A stretch of DNA of 48,168 bases from Candidatus Altarchaeales archaeon (GCA_014727915.1 WJMO01000010.1:1-48168), one strand, 5' to 3'. Counted from the first letter of the stretch, positions 32,354 to 41,624 are shown. Made by a program: numbers and translations. The notes: generated by a model from the letters alone, not told the origin.

Positions 32354-32547
32354 GAAAGGCTCTCCAGCTGGTTTTTTATATCGAGGATTTTCTTGTGGTA
32401 CATCTTCTGCTTCTTGGTCCTGAGTAGCCTGCTCTCACCGCTAGAGCGAAGATCACGGATCATCTGCTGGTATCTGGCAAGTTCAGACTCTAAAACCGCT
32501 TTTTTCTCCGAATAACGGGCTTTAGCGGCTGTTGAACGCTTTGCCAT
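32350..32547 (-). CDS. Small basic coiled-coil protein
   Basis: 65 residues, highly basic and helical throughout (KRSTAAKARYSEKKAVLESE; LLRTKKQKMYHKKILDIKNQ). No membrane span and no cysteines. The stop shares CTAG with the preceding gene on the other strand, and TATTATAG (about 32571-32578, minus) lies about 28 nt before its ATG. Both facts support a real gene. Composition suits a nucleic-acid-binding or ribosome-associated protein; I do not recognise the family. Confidence 0.65.
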   Translation of the reverse strand: MAKRSTAAKARYSEKKAVLESELARYQQMIRDLRSSGESRLLRTKKQKMYHKKILDIKNQLESLS

Positions 32548-32583
32548 GGCTAATATATTGATTCAGGACTATAATAGTAGATT
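32548..32583. promoter_or_regulatory. Interlocked divergent core promoters (65-residue protein / hisA)
   Basis: The spacer is 36 bp. TAATATATT (32551-32559) lies about 29 nt before the hisA ATG, and on the minus strand TATTATAG (about 32571-32578) lies about 28 nt before the opposite ATG. Confidence 0.55.
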
Positions 32584-33282
32584 ATGGAGGTAATACCCGC
32601 CATCGACCTCATGGATGGTAGATGCGTCCAGCTCGTTGGAGGCGACCCGAACACCAAGAAAGACTATGGAGACCCTGTTGGGCGGGGCGTAGGGTGGAAG
32701 GAGAAGGGCGCCAGGACACTGCACGTAGTCGACCTGGACGCTGCGCTCGAAAGGGGCAGCAACCTCAACATACTGACGGATCTGAAGCGGCAGACCAGGC
32801 TGACATTGGAGTTCGGAGGGGGCATACGGACCGAAGAGAAGATGATGGAGCTGCTGAGGCTCGACATCGACAGGATCATAATAGGCACGCTGGCTCTAAA
32901 GGACTTCACCAACGACTTCGAGATACTGAAGTCCGTGAACGATGAGTTCGGAGAGAAGAGGGTGATGGTCGCATTGGACACCAAGGAGGGGCATGTGACA
33001 ATAAAGGGATGGACCGAGAAGACCAGCTTGAAGGCGGTGGACCTGATAGAGGCGAGCGAAGAGTACGTGTGGGGTTACCTCTACACGGACGTCGATGCGG
33101 AGGGAAAGATGATGGGAGTCGACGAGGGGAGGTTCAAGGAGGTTCTCAACGCCACTGACAAGCCGGTCATACTCTCCGGTGGCGTGTCGAGCAGGGAGGA
33201 CATAGACTTCTGCCGTGACGCGGGCGCATGGGGTGTGGTCGTCGGGAAGGCATTATATGAAGGCAAAGTCACTCTTGAATAG
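32584..33282 (+). CDS. hisA: ProFAR isomerase
   Basis: A TIM-barrel isomerase that converts ProFAR to PRFAR in histidine synthesis. 232 residues, slightly short for the family but complete. The first catalytic Asp is D8 in IPAIDLMDGRCVQL and the second is in LYTDVDAEG (about 169). The phosphate-binding loops LEFGGGIRT and ILSGGVSSREDI are present. It is leaderless by promoter spacing and heads a run hisA, DUF62, tatD, HAD. Confidence 0.95.
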   Translation: MEVIPAIDLMDGRCVQLVGGDPNTKKDYGDPVGRGVGWKEKGARTLHVVDLDAALERGSNLNILTDLKRQTRLTLEFGGGIRTEEKMMELLRLDIDRIIIGTLALKDFTNDFEILKSVNDEFGEKRVMVALDTKEGHVTIKGWTEKTSLKAVDLIEASEEYVWGYLYTDVDAEGKMMGVDEGRFKEVLNATDKPVILSGGVSSREDIDFCRDAGAWGVVVGKALYEGKVTLE

Positions 33283-33293
33283 CTGATTTGAAG

Positions 33294-34067
33294 ATGTACG
33301 TGAACAACCAGTTCATAACGCTGACCACAGACTTCGGACCCGGCTACTATGTGGCGGAGATGAAGGGAGTCATAAAGAGGGTCAACGACAAGGCCGAAGT
33401 GTTCGACGTCGCCCACAACGTAAGCAGGTACAACATCGTGGAGGGCGCGTTCATACTGTCCAGGGTATGGAGGCATTATCCTAGGAACACCGTGCACGTG
33501 GGAGTCGTCGACCCGAGGGTGGGGTCCGAGCGTAAGGCATTGGCCGTGGAGACAGAATACTGCACGTTCATAGGCCCCGACAACGGGCTGCTAAGGTGGG
33601 CTCTGAAGGACCAGCAGACCATAAGGGCGATATCTTTGGACTCGGACGTCATAAAAACCCGGGCTGGTTTGGATGGTGTGTCGGCCACGTTCCACGGACG
33701 TGACGTGTTCGCCCCCGCAGCCGCGCTGATAACCAAGGGCGTGGACGTCGACACATTGGGTATGAGGTTGGAGGACATCGAAAAGCTGGAAGTGGAAGAG
33801 GACAGGGTGATATACGTAGACGGGTTCGGGGACATAGTAACGACCATAACCAAGGAGATACCATTAGGCTCGAAGGTTAAGGTACTGCATGGGGGTGAGA
33901 GGCACGATGCTGTCTGCGTGGAAAAGTTCAGCGACGCGGAACCTGGCGAGCTCATAGTTTTGAACGGGAGCCACGGGCTGGTGGAGGTCGACGTCAACCA
34001 GGGCAACGCGGCCGAACGCCTTGGCGCCAAGTCGGGAGATGAGATAAGGATAGAGAATGCTGGTTGA
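33294..34067 (+). CDS. S-adenosyl-L-methionine hydrolase (DUF62)
   Basis: 257 residues from the ATG at 33294 (a TTG two codons earlier also keeps frame). DUF62 enzymes split SAM into adenosine and methionine by activating water. They share a fold with fluorinase and chlorinase. Motifs are FITLTTDFGPGYYVAEMKGV, the FDVAHNVSRYNIVEGAFILS segment, HVGVVDPRVGSERKALAV, FIGPDNGLLRWAL, and FHGRDVFAPAAALI with the active-site Asp/Arg/His. The C-terminal beta domain runs from about 175. It overlaps tatD by 11 nt. Confidence 0.92.
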   Translation: MYVNNQFITLTTDFGPGYYVAEMKGVIKRVNDKAEVFDVAHNVSRYNIVEGAFILSRVWRHYPRNTVHVGVVDPRVGSERKALAVETEYCTFIGPDNGLLRWALKDQQTIRAISLDSDVIKTRAGLDGVSATFHGRDVFAPAAALITKGVDVDTLGMRLEDIEKLEVEEDRVIYVDGFGDIVTTITKEIPLGSKVKVLHGGERHDAVCVEKFSDAEPGELIVLNGSHGLVEVDVNQGNAAERLGAKSGDEIRIENAG

Positions 34068-34800
34068 CACCCACTGCCACCTGGACTACGGAGAGTTCGA
34101 CAACGACCTCGAGGAGGTCATGGGAAGATGCCAGGGTATGTTGGTAGTCAACTCGATAGTCCAGCCGGACGCCGTGGAGAAGGGGCTGCGGCTTTCTGAA
34201 GAGTATGACAACATCCACTGCACGCTGGGTTTGACCGCAAGCGACGTGGACGAAGACAGGTTCAAAGAGGCCAAGAGGCTGGTGAGAGAGCACAGGGACA
34301 GGATCGTCGGTTTGGGCGAGGTCGGCCTGGACTACTACTGGGTGAAAAACGAGGAGGAGAGGGAGGTTGAAAGGCGGCATTTCAGGGAGTTCATCGAGTT
34401 AAGCCGCGATCTGAAGCTGCCGCTGGTCGTGCACAGCAGGGACGCGGAAGGGGATTGCATTAATATTCTTGAAGGGTGTAAGAGTAGAGCCATGATGCAC
34501 TGCTTCTCAGGACCCCCTGAAGAGGCTTTGAAGGCGGTTAAGATGGGGTGCCTGATCTCGGTGCCTGCGAACGTCGCATATGTGAAGAGCAGGCAGAGGC
34601 TCGTGGAAGCGCTGCCATTGGAATCGCTGGTGTTGGAGACGGACTCGCCATACCTGAGCCCCGTGAAGGGCTTCAGGAACGAGCCTGCGAACGTGAAATA
34701 CGCGGCGGAGAAGATAGCGGAATTGAAGGGAGTGAAGGTGAAGGAAGTCGAGGATGCGACATCGGAGAACGCGCTCGAGTATTTCAGCATAGTATTATGA
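34057..34800 (+). CDS. TatD-family metal-dependent hydrolase
   Basis: 247 residues, TIM-barrel amidohydrolase fold. Metal ligands are seen in VDTHCHLDYGEF, the glutamate of GLGEVGLDYYW, the histidine of PLVVHSRDAEGD, the HCFSG histidine, and the aspartate of LVLETDSPYLSP. TatD proteins are 3'-5' DNases or related deacylases; the exact substrate is not readable. The last codons overlap the next gene (ATGA). Confidence 0.93.
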   Translation: MLVDTHCHLDYGEFDNDLEEVMGRCQGMLVVNSIVQPDAVEKGLRLSEEYDNIHCTLGLTASDVDEDRFKEAKRLVREHRDRIVGLGEVGLDYYWVKNEEEREVERRHFREFIELSRDLKLPLVVHSRDAEGDCINILEGCKSRAMMHCFSGPPEEALKAVKMGCLISVPANVAYVKSRQRLVEALPLESLVLETDSPYLSPVKGFRNEPANVKYAAEKIAELKGVKVKEVEDATSENALEYFSIVL

Positions 34801-35432
34801 TGGCCAAGACGGTGTTGTTGGACTGGGACGGGACATTATGGGATGTGCTGGAGTTCATGCTGGAGACCTACACCCACGTGTTCAACCACTTCGGGCTGAG
34901 GGTGTGGACACGGGAGGAATACCGGGAGAAGTTCAGGCACGACTGGCGGGACATGCTCGATGACATGGGACTCGCAGAGCATGAGGAATACCTGGTGAAC
35001 TACTGGGAGGACAAGATCAGATACGACAGGCCCATGGCATACGATTGGGTCAAAGGCTTCATAGAAGAGACCGCCAAGGAACACGCGTTGGGTGTTGTGT
35101 CGAGCGCTCCCAGGAAACCGCTGATGCGGGAGCTGGACAGGAACAACATACTCGAACACATGGAGGTCGTGGTTTCAGGGGATGACTTCGAGGACCGAAA
35201 GCCGTCGCCTACCCCATTGCTGTATGCAACCAAGAGGCTGGGGGTTAAACCAGAGGACTGCATATACGTGGGTGACATGGTGGAGGACATACAAGCATGC
35301 CGGCAGGCCAACATGCCAGTCATAGCAGTCACCTGGGGACTGCATAGCAAGAGCAGGTTAGAGGCTGAAAAACCGGATCACCTGGTGGAAGACCCCGTGG
35401 AACTTATGGAAGTCATAAAGGGTGACGGGTGA
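34797..35432 (+). CDS. HAD-superfamily phosphatase, phosphoglycolate-phosphatase-like
   Basis: 211 residues. The ATG at 34797 overlaps the tatD stop; a second ATG follows directly at 34800. HAD motifs: I DWDGTLWD (nucleophile and acid-base aspartates), II GVVSSAPRKPL, III lysine in FEDRKPSPTP, IV YVGDMVEDI. A helical cap at about 15-85 fits the C1 class that includes phosphoglycolate phosphatase and beta-phosphoglucomutase. The substrate is unknown. It is the last gene of the hisA run. Confidence 0.9.
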   Translation: MMAKTVLLDWDGTLWDVLEFMLETYTHVFNHFGLRVWTREEYREKFRHDWRDMLDDMGLAEHEEYLVNYWEDKIRYDRPMAYDWVKGFIEETAKEHALGVVSSAPRKPLMRELDRNNILEHMEVVVSGDDFEDRKPSPTPLLYATKRLGVKPEDCIYVGDMVEDIQACRQANMPVIAVTWGLHSKSRLEAEKPDHLVEDPVELMEVIKGDG

Positions 35433-35549
35433 TATGCGGGTATAACGCAGGACGTCACCAGACAAAAACCCCCTGATGAAATGGGAGGATACGCCTTGAA
35501 AAGGGTGTTTAATCGGTTTATTTCCTGATTTTATAATAGGTACTCCCAT
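35433..35549. promoter_or_regulatory. Spacer before purM
   Basis: 117 bp with no open frame that I trust. TTTATTT (35517-35523) lies about 30 nt before the purM ATG. A second AT block (TTTTATAATAG, about 35530-35540) is too close to the ATG for leaderless initiation. Confidence 0.45.
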
Positions 35550-36596
35550 ATGGTAAGCCCTATGAAGAAAGGAGAAAAGAGGCCTGACACATACGCTAAA
35601 GCTGGTGTGGACATCAGGAAGGAGGACCGCACGATCAAAGGGATCAAGAAGTGGGTGTCCAGGACGTTCAGCTTCCGAGAAGGTAAAAAAGGCGCCGTAC
35701 TGGAGGATATCGGCTCATTCGCTAACCTGATGGACTTCGGAGACTTCGCCCTCGCCTTCTGCATGGACGGGGTGGGCAGCAAGGTGCTCATAGCCCAGGA
35801 ACTGGAAAAATACGACACCATCGGGATAGACTGCATCGCCATGAACGTCAACGACCTCATATGCGTCGGAGCCGAACCCGTGTCAATGGTTGACTACCTG
35901 GCCATGGAGGAGACAGACGACGAGATCGCCAAGGAGATTTCAGCCGGCCTCTACGAGGGGGCCAAGCAGTCCGGGATATCGATCGTCGGCGGGGAGACCG
36001 CCTCGCTGCCGGAGATCATAAAAGGCGTGGACGGGCGGGGATTCGACCTCGCAGCCGCAGTGATAGGGATAGTCAACAAGGACAAGGTCATAACCGGCGA
36101 AAAAATCATGGTAGGGGATGTGGTGCTGGGGTTCAAAAGCTCGGGGATACACAGCAACGGCATGACACTGGCGAGGAAGGTGACTCCCAAGAACATGTGG
36201 ATGAACCTGCTCACACCAACCAGGATATACGTGAAGGAAGTGATGGAGATACTGGGGAAATACGACGTACACGGTCTGGTCAACATAACCGGCGGCGGAT
36301 TCCTCAACCTGCTCAGGATCACAGAGCACGGATTCCACCTGGACAATATGCCAGATCCGCAGATGATATTCAAGAAGATACAGGAGCTGGGCAAGGTCTC
36401 CGACGAGGAGATGTACCGGACGTTCAACATGGGAATAGGATTCTGCGCCATCGCCCCAGACGGGGAAGCAGACAGGATAGTCGAGGAATACGGGCAGAAA
36501 CACGGAATCGCCCGCATTGGAACGGTGGTGGAAGGCCATGACGTGACTGTGATACGGAAAGGCGTTGAAATAAAACTCGAGAGGACAATTTATTAG
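35550..36596 (+). CDS. purM: Phosphoribosylformylglycinamidine cyclo-ligase
   Basis: AIR synthetase closes the imidazole ring of purines using ATP. 348 residues, the usual size. Recognisable pieces are TYAKAGVDIRKEDRTIKGIK, the FCMDGVGSKVLIAQ nucleotide site, IDCIAMNVNDLICVGAEPVS, SIVGGETASLPEII, VVLGFKSSGIHSNGMTLARK, NITGGGFLNLLRI and FNMGIGFC near the end. It is followed 18 nt later by ilvE. Confidence 0.96.
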   Translation: MVSPMKKGEKRPDTYAKAGVDIRKEDRTIKGIKKWVSRTFSFREGKKGAVLEDIGSFANLMDFGDFALAFCMDGVGSKVLIAQELEKYDTIGIDCIAMNVNDLICVGAEPVSMVDYLAMEETDDEIAKEISAGLYEGAKQSGISIVGGETASLPEIIKGVDGRGFDLAAAVIGIVNKDKVITGEKIMVGDVVLGFKSSGIHSNGMTLARKVTPKNMWMNLLTPTRIYVKEVMEILGKYDVHGLVNITGGGFLNLLRITEHGFHLDNMPDPQMIFKKIQELGKVSDEEMYRTFNMGIGFCAIAPDGEADRIVEEYGQKHGIARIGTVVEGHDVTVIRKGVEIKLERTIY

Positions 36597-36614
36597 TTAA
36601 ACGGGGTGACAAAA

Positions 36615-37529
36615 ATGCCAATAAACAAGACGGAAAAAATCTGGTTTAACGGTAAGCTCGTGGACTGGGACAAGGCACAGACGCACATACTAAGCCACGC
36701 ACTCCACTACGGGTCAGGGGTGTTCGAGGGGATAAGGTGCTACAAGACAAATAAGGGCCCCGCCGTCTTCAGGCTCAGAGAGCACGTGGAAAGGCTCTTC
36801 ACTTCGGCGGAACTATACTTCATGGAAGTGCCCTACGATGTGGGAGAGATAGAAGAAGCCGTTAAAGGGCTGATAAAAGCCAACAAACTGGACGCCTGCT
36901 ACATAAGGCCCATAATATACAGGGGATACGGGGAGATGGGACTTAACCCCCTGAAGGCTCCGGTAGACACTGCCATCGCCGTCTGGCCCTGGGGCACATA
37001 CCTTGGGGAAGAAGGATTGAAGAAGGGCATAAAGGTGATGATAAGCTCTGTGGAGAGGTTCAACAGCAACATAGTGCCGACAAGGGCCAAAGCAACCGGC
37101 CAGTACATAAACAGCATACTCGCCAAGCTGCAGTCGCTAAAGTCAGGATATGACGAGGCCATAATGCTGGACAACAGGGGCATGATATCCGAGGGCCCGG
37201 GCGAGAACCTGTTCATCGTAAGGGACAAGGTCATATACACGCCGCCGGAGCATGCGAGCCTCCTCATGGGCATAACAAGGGACAGCATAGTCAGGATAGC
37301 GAGGGACATGAACTACGAGGTGGTGGAAACGGACATGGACAGGGGAATGCTCTACACCGCCGACGAGGCCTTCTTCACAGGAACCGCGGCGGAGGTGACA
37401 CCCATAAGGGAGGTTGACGGGCACACCATCGGAAAACCTGGACCGGTCACTTTGGAGATTCAGGAGAAGTTCTTCGAGATAGTCGAGGGCAAAGACCAGG
37501 AGTACGGACACTGGCTAGCTTATATTTGA
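36615..37529 (+). CDS. ilvE: Branched-chain amino acid aminotransferase
   Basis: A class IV PLP aminotransferase for Val, Leu and Ile. 304 residues from the ATG at 36615, chosen because GGGGTGA lies 5-6 nt upstream as a strong ribosome-binding site; an in-frame GTG inside that site at 36606 is less likely. Motifs are HALHYGSGVFEGIRCYKT, CYIRPIIYRGYGEMG, the PLP lysine in SNIVPTRAKATGQYINSILA (about 158), EAIMLDNRGMISEGPGENLF and FFTGTAAEVTPI. It sits between purM and two glycosyltransferases. Confidence 0.95.
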   Translation: MPINKTEKIWFNGKLVDWDKAQTHILSHALHYGSGVFEGIRCYKTNKGPAVFRLREHVERLFTSAELYFMEVPYDVGEIEEAVKGLIKANKLDACYIRPIIYRGYGEMGLNPLKAPVDTAIAVWPWGTYLGEEGLKKGIKVMISSVERFNSNIVPTRAKATGQYINSILAKLQSLKSGYDEAIMLDNRGMISEGPGENLFIVRDKVIYTPPEHASLLMGITRDSIVRIARDMNYEVVETDMDRGMLYTADEAFFTGTAAEVTPIREVDGHTIGKPGPVTLEIQEKFFEIVEGKDQEYGHWLAYI

Positions 37530-37533
37530 TAAC

Positions 37534-38523
37534 ATGAAGGTCTGCCTCTACGGTGAATTAACCAAGATACTGAAGGGAAGCGGCATAGGAAGCGCCATAG
37601 ACCACCAGAGGAAGGCTCTGGAGTTGAACGGCGTTGAGGTGACGAGGAGCCACAGGGACAAGTTCGACCTCATAGACATAAACACCATCGGACCAAGGTC
37701 AGCATACGTAGCCCATAAGATGCGGTGGAAGGGCAAGCCAGTGGTTATGCACACCCACACCACGGCCGAAGACCTGAGGGACAGCTTCAAGTTCACCACC
37801 CAGCTGGCCCCCAAGCTGAGGCACTACCTGAGATACTTCTACAACCAGGCGGACCTGCTCATATCGCCTTCCAAGTACACGAAGGACGTGCTGGAAGACT
37901 ACGGGGTAACTCCGGAGATACTGCCAGTGAGCAACGGAGTCGACATGGAAAAGTTCAGCTTCAACGAGAGGGGCAGGAGGAGATACCGGAACAAATACGG
38001 TTTGGAGGGTGTGGTGCCGTTCACGGTCGGGCACGTGTTCAAGAGGAAGGGGGTGCTGGAGTTCCTGGAATTGGCGAGGGAGTTCCCGGACAAGAGCTTC
38101 ATATGGTATGGGAGGGTATACAAGGACCTGACATCCAAGGGCGTCAAGGACTCGGTTAAGAACGCCCCGGATAACGTAACATTCACAGGGTATGTGCGGG
38201 ACGTTAACGCTGCATTCAACAGCGGGGACATATTCCTCTTCCCGAGCTGGTGCGAGAACCAGGGCATAGCCATACTCGAGGCGGCAGCTTGCAAGATGCC
38301 CATAGTGGTCAGGAACCTGCCAACATACAATGGATGGTTGGATGACGGGGTGAACTGCCTGAAAGCGGACGACACCCGGGACTTCGCAGAACACCTCCAA
38401 CGCCTGTTGGAAAGCGAGAATTTGAGGTGTAAACTCGGGGACAGGGCGTATGAGATGGCGCAGGAGCACAGGCTAGAGAGGATAGGAGAACAACTAAAGG
38501 AGGCGTACGAGAAGCTGCTATAA
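37534..38523 (+). CDS. GT4-family glycosyltransferase
   Basis: 329 residues, GT-B fold. The N-terminal acceptor domain has GSGIGSAIDHQRKALELNG and VVMHTHTTAEDLRDSF. The C-terminal donor domain shows ILPVSNGVDMEKF, FKRKGVLEFLELA, NVTFTGYVRD and the E-x7-E-type motif CENQGIAILEAAACKMPIVV. There is no signal or span, so it is cytoplasmic or peripheral. It starts 4 nt after ilvE and is followed 1 nt later by a second GT4. A role in glycolipid or lipid-linked glycan assembly is inferred from the neighbours. Confidence 0.9.
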   Translation: MKVCLYGELTKILKGSGIGSAIDHQRKALELNGVEVTRSHRDKFDLIDINTIGPRSAYVAHKMRWKGKPVVMHTHTTAEDLRDSFKFTTQLAPKLRHYLRYFYNQADLLISPSKYTKDVLEDYGVTPEILPVSNGVDMEKFSFNERGRRRYRNKYGLEGVVPFTVGHVFKRKGVLEFLELAREFPDKSFIWYGRVYKDLTSKGVKDSVKNAPDNVTFTGYVRDVNAAFNSGDIFLFPSWCENQGIAILEAAACKMPIVVRNLPTYNGWLDDGVNCLKADDTRDFAEHLQRLLESENLRCKLGDRAYEMAQEHRLERIGEQLKEAYEKLL

Positions 38524-38524
38524 T

Positions 38525-39610
38525 ATGAACATCGGATTCTTCACAGACTCCTATTTCCCCCAGGTCAACGGGGTCACATACACAGTCGACGCCTGGAGGA
38601 AAGAGCTGGAAAAGAGAGGCCACATGGTATACATCTACTACCCAAAAGCAGATTACACCCCCGGCGAAAGAGAGCATGAGTTCGGGTCGATAGACTTCAA
38701 GAGCTACCCGGGTTATAAGATCGCCTTCCCCGTGAGGATATGCGATAAGACGCGGCACCTGGACCTGGTGCACGCGCACACACCCTTCGGTCTGGGGATA
38801 GCAGGTCTGAGGGCTGCACGAGCACATAAGCTGCCTAGGATGTTCACATTCCACACCCCAGGCGACGAGTACATAAGCTACATAACCAAGAACCCCGTGC
38901 TCAAACCACTCCTCACAAGCATAAGCCTCAGGTGGGACAGGTTCTTCTTCAACCAGTTTACAAGGATAACAACGGCATCTCCGGTGATAAAGGAGAAGCT
39001 CGAGGATAACAGGATAGGCAACGTAGAACTGCTGAGCAACGGACTGGACCTCAGCCTATTCCACCGGGTGGACCCAAGGGGATTCAGGGAAAAACACGGC
39101 ATAGCCGACGGCAGGGTGATAGGGTTCTGCGGCAGGCTGGGATATGAAAAACATGTTGAGGACCTTATAAGCGCAGCAGACCGGTTCGACGGAACAGTGC
39201 TTATAGCAGGCAAAGGACCTGCAGAAGACCACTACCGGAAACTCTCGGAGGGCAGGGACAACGTTAAGATGCTGGGTTTCCTCAGGAGGGATACGCTTAA
39301 GGAGTTCTATTCGGCACTTGACGTGTTCGTGTTCCCAAGCTTCGCGGAGACCCAGGGGCTGGTGGCCGTGGAGTCCATGGCATGCGGAACACCCGTCGTG
39401 GGGGTGCCTGTGCTGGCGTTGAAGACCACCATAGAAGACGGGAAGACAGGATACCACTACAAAGCCGGGGACATAGACGACCTCCTGGAGAAGGTCGAGA
39501 GGGCGTATGAGAACAGAAAGGTCCTTGTCAAGGGATGCCTGGAGGAGGCGGGAAGGCACTCGGTCGACAGGGTGGTGGACAGGCTGGAGGGAATATACGG
39601 TTCGCTCTAA
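38525..39610 (+). CDS. GT4-family glycosyltransferase, glycolipid-type
   Basis: 361 residues, GT-B fold, closest in pattern to 1,2-diacylglycerol/archaeol glucosyl- or mannosyltransferases: IGFFTDSYFPQVNGVTYTVD at the N-terminus, HAHTPFGLGIAGLRAARAHK, TFHTPGDEYISYI, the LLSNGLDLSLFHRVDP segment, GFCGRLGYEKHVEDLISA, and the donor-site ETQGLVAVESMACGTPVVG. The acceptor is probably a membrane lipid or lipid carrier. The stop shares CTAA with the convergent UPF0104 gene. Confidence 0.9.
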   Translation: MNIGFFTDSYFPQVNGVTYTVDAWRKELEKRGHMVYIYYPKADYTPGEREHEFGSIDFKSYPGYKIAFPVRICDKTRHLDLVHAHTPFGLGIAGLRAARAHKLPRMFTFHTPGDEYISYITKNPVLKPLLTSISLRWDRFFFNQFTRITTASPVIKEKLEDNRIGNVELLSNGLDLSLFHRVDPRGFREKHGIADGRVIGFCGRLGYEKHVEDLISAADRFDGTVLIAGKGPAEDHYRKLSEGRDNVKMLGFLRRDTLKEFYSALDVFVFPSFAETQGLVAVESMACGTPVVGVPVLALKTTIEDGKTGYHYKAGDIDDLLEKVERAYENRKVLVKGCLEEAGRHSVDRVVDRLEGIYGSL

Positions 39611-40620
39611 TCCTGGCGGTCAACCAGGCGGGTGACATTCAATCCTATGTGCAGGGATGAAAGGAAACCTGTGAATATCGGCAGCCAGAAGAACAGCAGA
39701 CGGTCAACTAAGACGATAGCGGCTGAAACCTCCAATGGCAGGCCCAACACGGTGAACAACCCGGTGCCCACCCACTCCCATATGCCAAGAGCGCCTGGCA
39801 GCAGGGGAAGACCGCTGACTGTCACGAGTATCGCATAGACCACGATGACCTTCCACAACTCTATTGGGACTCCCAACGCGAGGAAGACCAGGTATATTCT
39901 GAGAACGCTCAGCGCCCATATGGCAATGGAGATTATCAATCCGACGGTCAAGGTCCAAACGTCGGTCATGGTCGTCCGGATGCTCCTGTGGAAGCTGGAG
40001 AAAAGGTCGTCAACGTGGGCTTCAACCCTCCTGACGTATTTTCTAAGGAAGACTATGCGTTCAAAGACGTCCAATATCGCATTGAACAATCTGAGGGACG
40101 GGTCTCTGCTCGTGAGTAGGCTGAAGGACCCTACCAGAAGGGTTGACGCTAGCACAGCCAGCAGGCCGAGAAGCCAGGCGAACCTCAAGTCCATCGAATA
40201 CTTGAAGACGATGAATATCGCTACGAGGTTCAGGAAAAGGACGGGTATTATGTGGAGGTAGAGGTCCACCAGGACCGTGGCAAAGGACTTCTCCATCTTT
40301 ATCTTGTCTATCTTGCTTATCACATAGGCCCTGACGGGCTCGCCCCCGGCCAGGCTGACGGGAGTGAGGCTGTTCACCATGAAGCCTATGATGGACGTAT
40401 GAAGCACGTTAGTGAATGACACCGCATATCTTCGTATGATGACATACCATTTGAGGGACATCAGTAGCATGATGAACAGCTGGAGGGCTATCAACGCCGC
40501 AGTCCACTCATAGCTCAGCTTGGATGTGATCCTGAAGAGCTCGTTATAGTCGACCGAGAAGAAGAGAGCGCCCAGTAGTAGGATGCTCACGACAAACAAC
40601 AATATCCTCTTACGGAACAT
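39607..40620 (-). CDS. UPF0104 / LPG-synthase-TM family membrane protein
   Basis: 337 residues with about eight membrane spans. It matches the family of flippase/transferase-like membrane domains (AglD C-terminal region, MprF-like): MSLKWYVIIRRYAVSFTNVL, LTPVSLAGGEPVRAYVISK, and near the end LPLLPGALGIWEWVGTGLF. In archaea such proteins accompany glycosylation genes. Its end overlaps the glycolipid-type glycosyltransferase, which supports a shared role. TGTTTTATTC (40641-40650, minus) lies about 25 nt before the ATG. Confidence 0.88.
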   Translation of the reverse strand: MFRKRILLFVVSILLLGALFFSVDYNELFRITSKLSYEWTAALIALQLFIMLLMSLKWYVIIRRYAVSFTNVLHTSIIGFMVNSLTPVSLAGGEPVRAYVISKIDKIKMEKSFATVLVDLYLHIIPVLFLNLVAIFIVFKYSMDLRFAWLLGLLAVLASTLLVGSFSLLTSRDPSLRLFNAILDVFERIVFLRKYVRRVEAHVDDLFSSFHRSIRTTMTDVWTLTVGLIISIAIWALSVLRIYLVFLALGVPIELWKVIVVYAILVTVSGLPLLPGALGIWEWVGTGLFTVLGLPLEVSAAIVLVDRLLFFWLPIFTGFLSSLHIGLNVTRLVDRQD

Positions 40621-40685
40621 GATAACAATTTGAATTGAAGGAATAAAACACGCTTAAATCAAAATTATTTATAAAAAAGTACGAA

Positions 40686-41618
40686 TTATTTGAATTTCAT
40701 GTTTCTATTTGCTACAAGAAACACGAGATAGAGGGACACTGCGGACAATGCCAACAGGAAGAAAAGCTGGAGGTTAGAGTTAGAATCTCCCACTTCGATG
40801 TGCCGGCCGCTGGACTCCATCAGCCTCTCGCTCTCCATCACACCATACGTGTCATTCAACTCCAGATAGATCGAATGGGCGCGTTTGGCACGCATGTAGG
40901 TCTCCAGGTGATCACCGTCCTCAAACGCGTAGAGGGCCTGGCCATAGTAGTCGTTGGCCTCCTCATAGCGTTCTATGGCCTTCATTATCTTGGACAGCAG
41001 AGAGTCGGCCCGGCTTATCCCGTATCCGTCCTGCCTGAACTTGTAAACCGACTTGGCGTTTGAAGCCAAGCTCAGCGCAGCCTCGAAATCCGCGGTATTG
41101 TATTTTGCAATAGCATCCCTCATGTACTCCTCGGGGTTCACAGGCGAGGGTATGTCCCTTATCTTGTTGAGGAACGCCTCTATACGGTGTATACCCTCAT
41201 AGTCCTGTGTCTCAACGTACAATCGCATGGCCTTGTTGGCGTATATCACAGCAGCCTCCAGCTCGTTCGCTTCCAGGCTCTGCTGTGCTGCGGCATAGTA
41301 CTCGTCTCCCGTCGCGTTGGGAGCAACTGCATCGCATATGTCTCCCAATTCCACTATGAACTCGTTCACCTCGTCTATCATGTCGGCGTAGACTTCCGCG
41401 TTGTTGTCGCAGGGCTGGTCGGACTTTCTCATCTCCTCCTCATACAGCCTAGTGTAATATTCCCTGGCATCCAAAGCCGCCCGGGTAGCGTTATCGCACT
41501 CACCTCTCAACATGAACATCTTAGCGGACTCAAGAGACCGGGGGCTGTTCACAGCCTGCCCGAAGGCAAACCCGGACAGGAGAACCAGCATAACAGACAA
41601 AAGCAGGAAACGCATCAT
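40686..41618 (-). CDS. Surface-anchored protein with three TPR-like repeats
   Basis: 310 residues from the ATG at 41618, preceded by AGGTG; a GTG at 41624 also keeps frame. A signal peptide (MRFLLLSVMLVLLSGFAFG) is followed by an extracellular helical region with three similar units: EYYAAAQQSLEANELEAAVI to DYEGI, EYMRDAIAKYNTADFEAALS to GYGI, and DYYGQALYAFEDGDHLETYM to TYGV, spaced 55-60 residues apart. A C-terminal span (LQLFFLLALSAVSLYLVFLV) and a short basic tail anchor it. It starts just after pyrH in the same direction. The binding partner is unknown. Confidence 0.78.
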   Translation of the reverse strand: MMRFLLLSVMLVLLSGFAFGQAVNSPRSLESAKMFMLRGECDNATRAALDAREYYTRLYEEEMRKSDQPCDNNAEVYADMIDEVNEFIVELGDICDAVAPNATGDEYYAAAQQSLEANELEAAVIYANKAMRLYVETQDYEGIHRIEAFLNKIRDIPSPVNPEEYMRDAIAKYNTADFEAALSLASNAKSVYKFRQDGYGISRADSLLSKIMKAIERYEEANDYYGQALYAFEDGDHLETYMRAKRAHSIYLELNDTYGVMESERLMESSGRHIEVGDSNSNLQLFFLLALSAVSLYLVFLVANRNMKFK

Positions 41619-41624
41619 ATACAC

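Noticed and set aside
35470..35530. Possible C/D box guide RNA (CTGATGA ... CTGA) before purM
   Set aside because: The C box has C instead of a purine at its first position, and no D' or C' box is present. The bases also overlap the inferred purM promoter.
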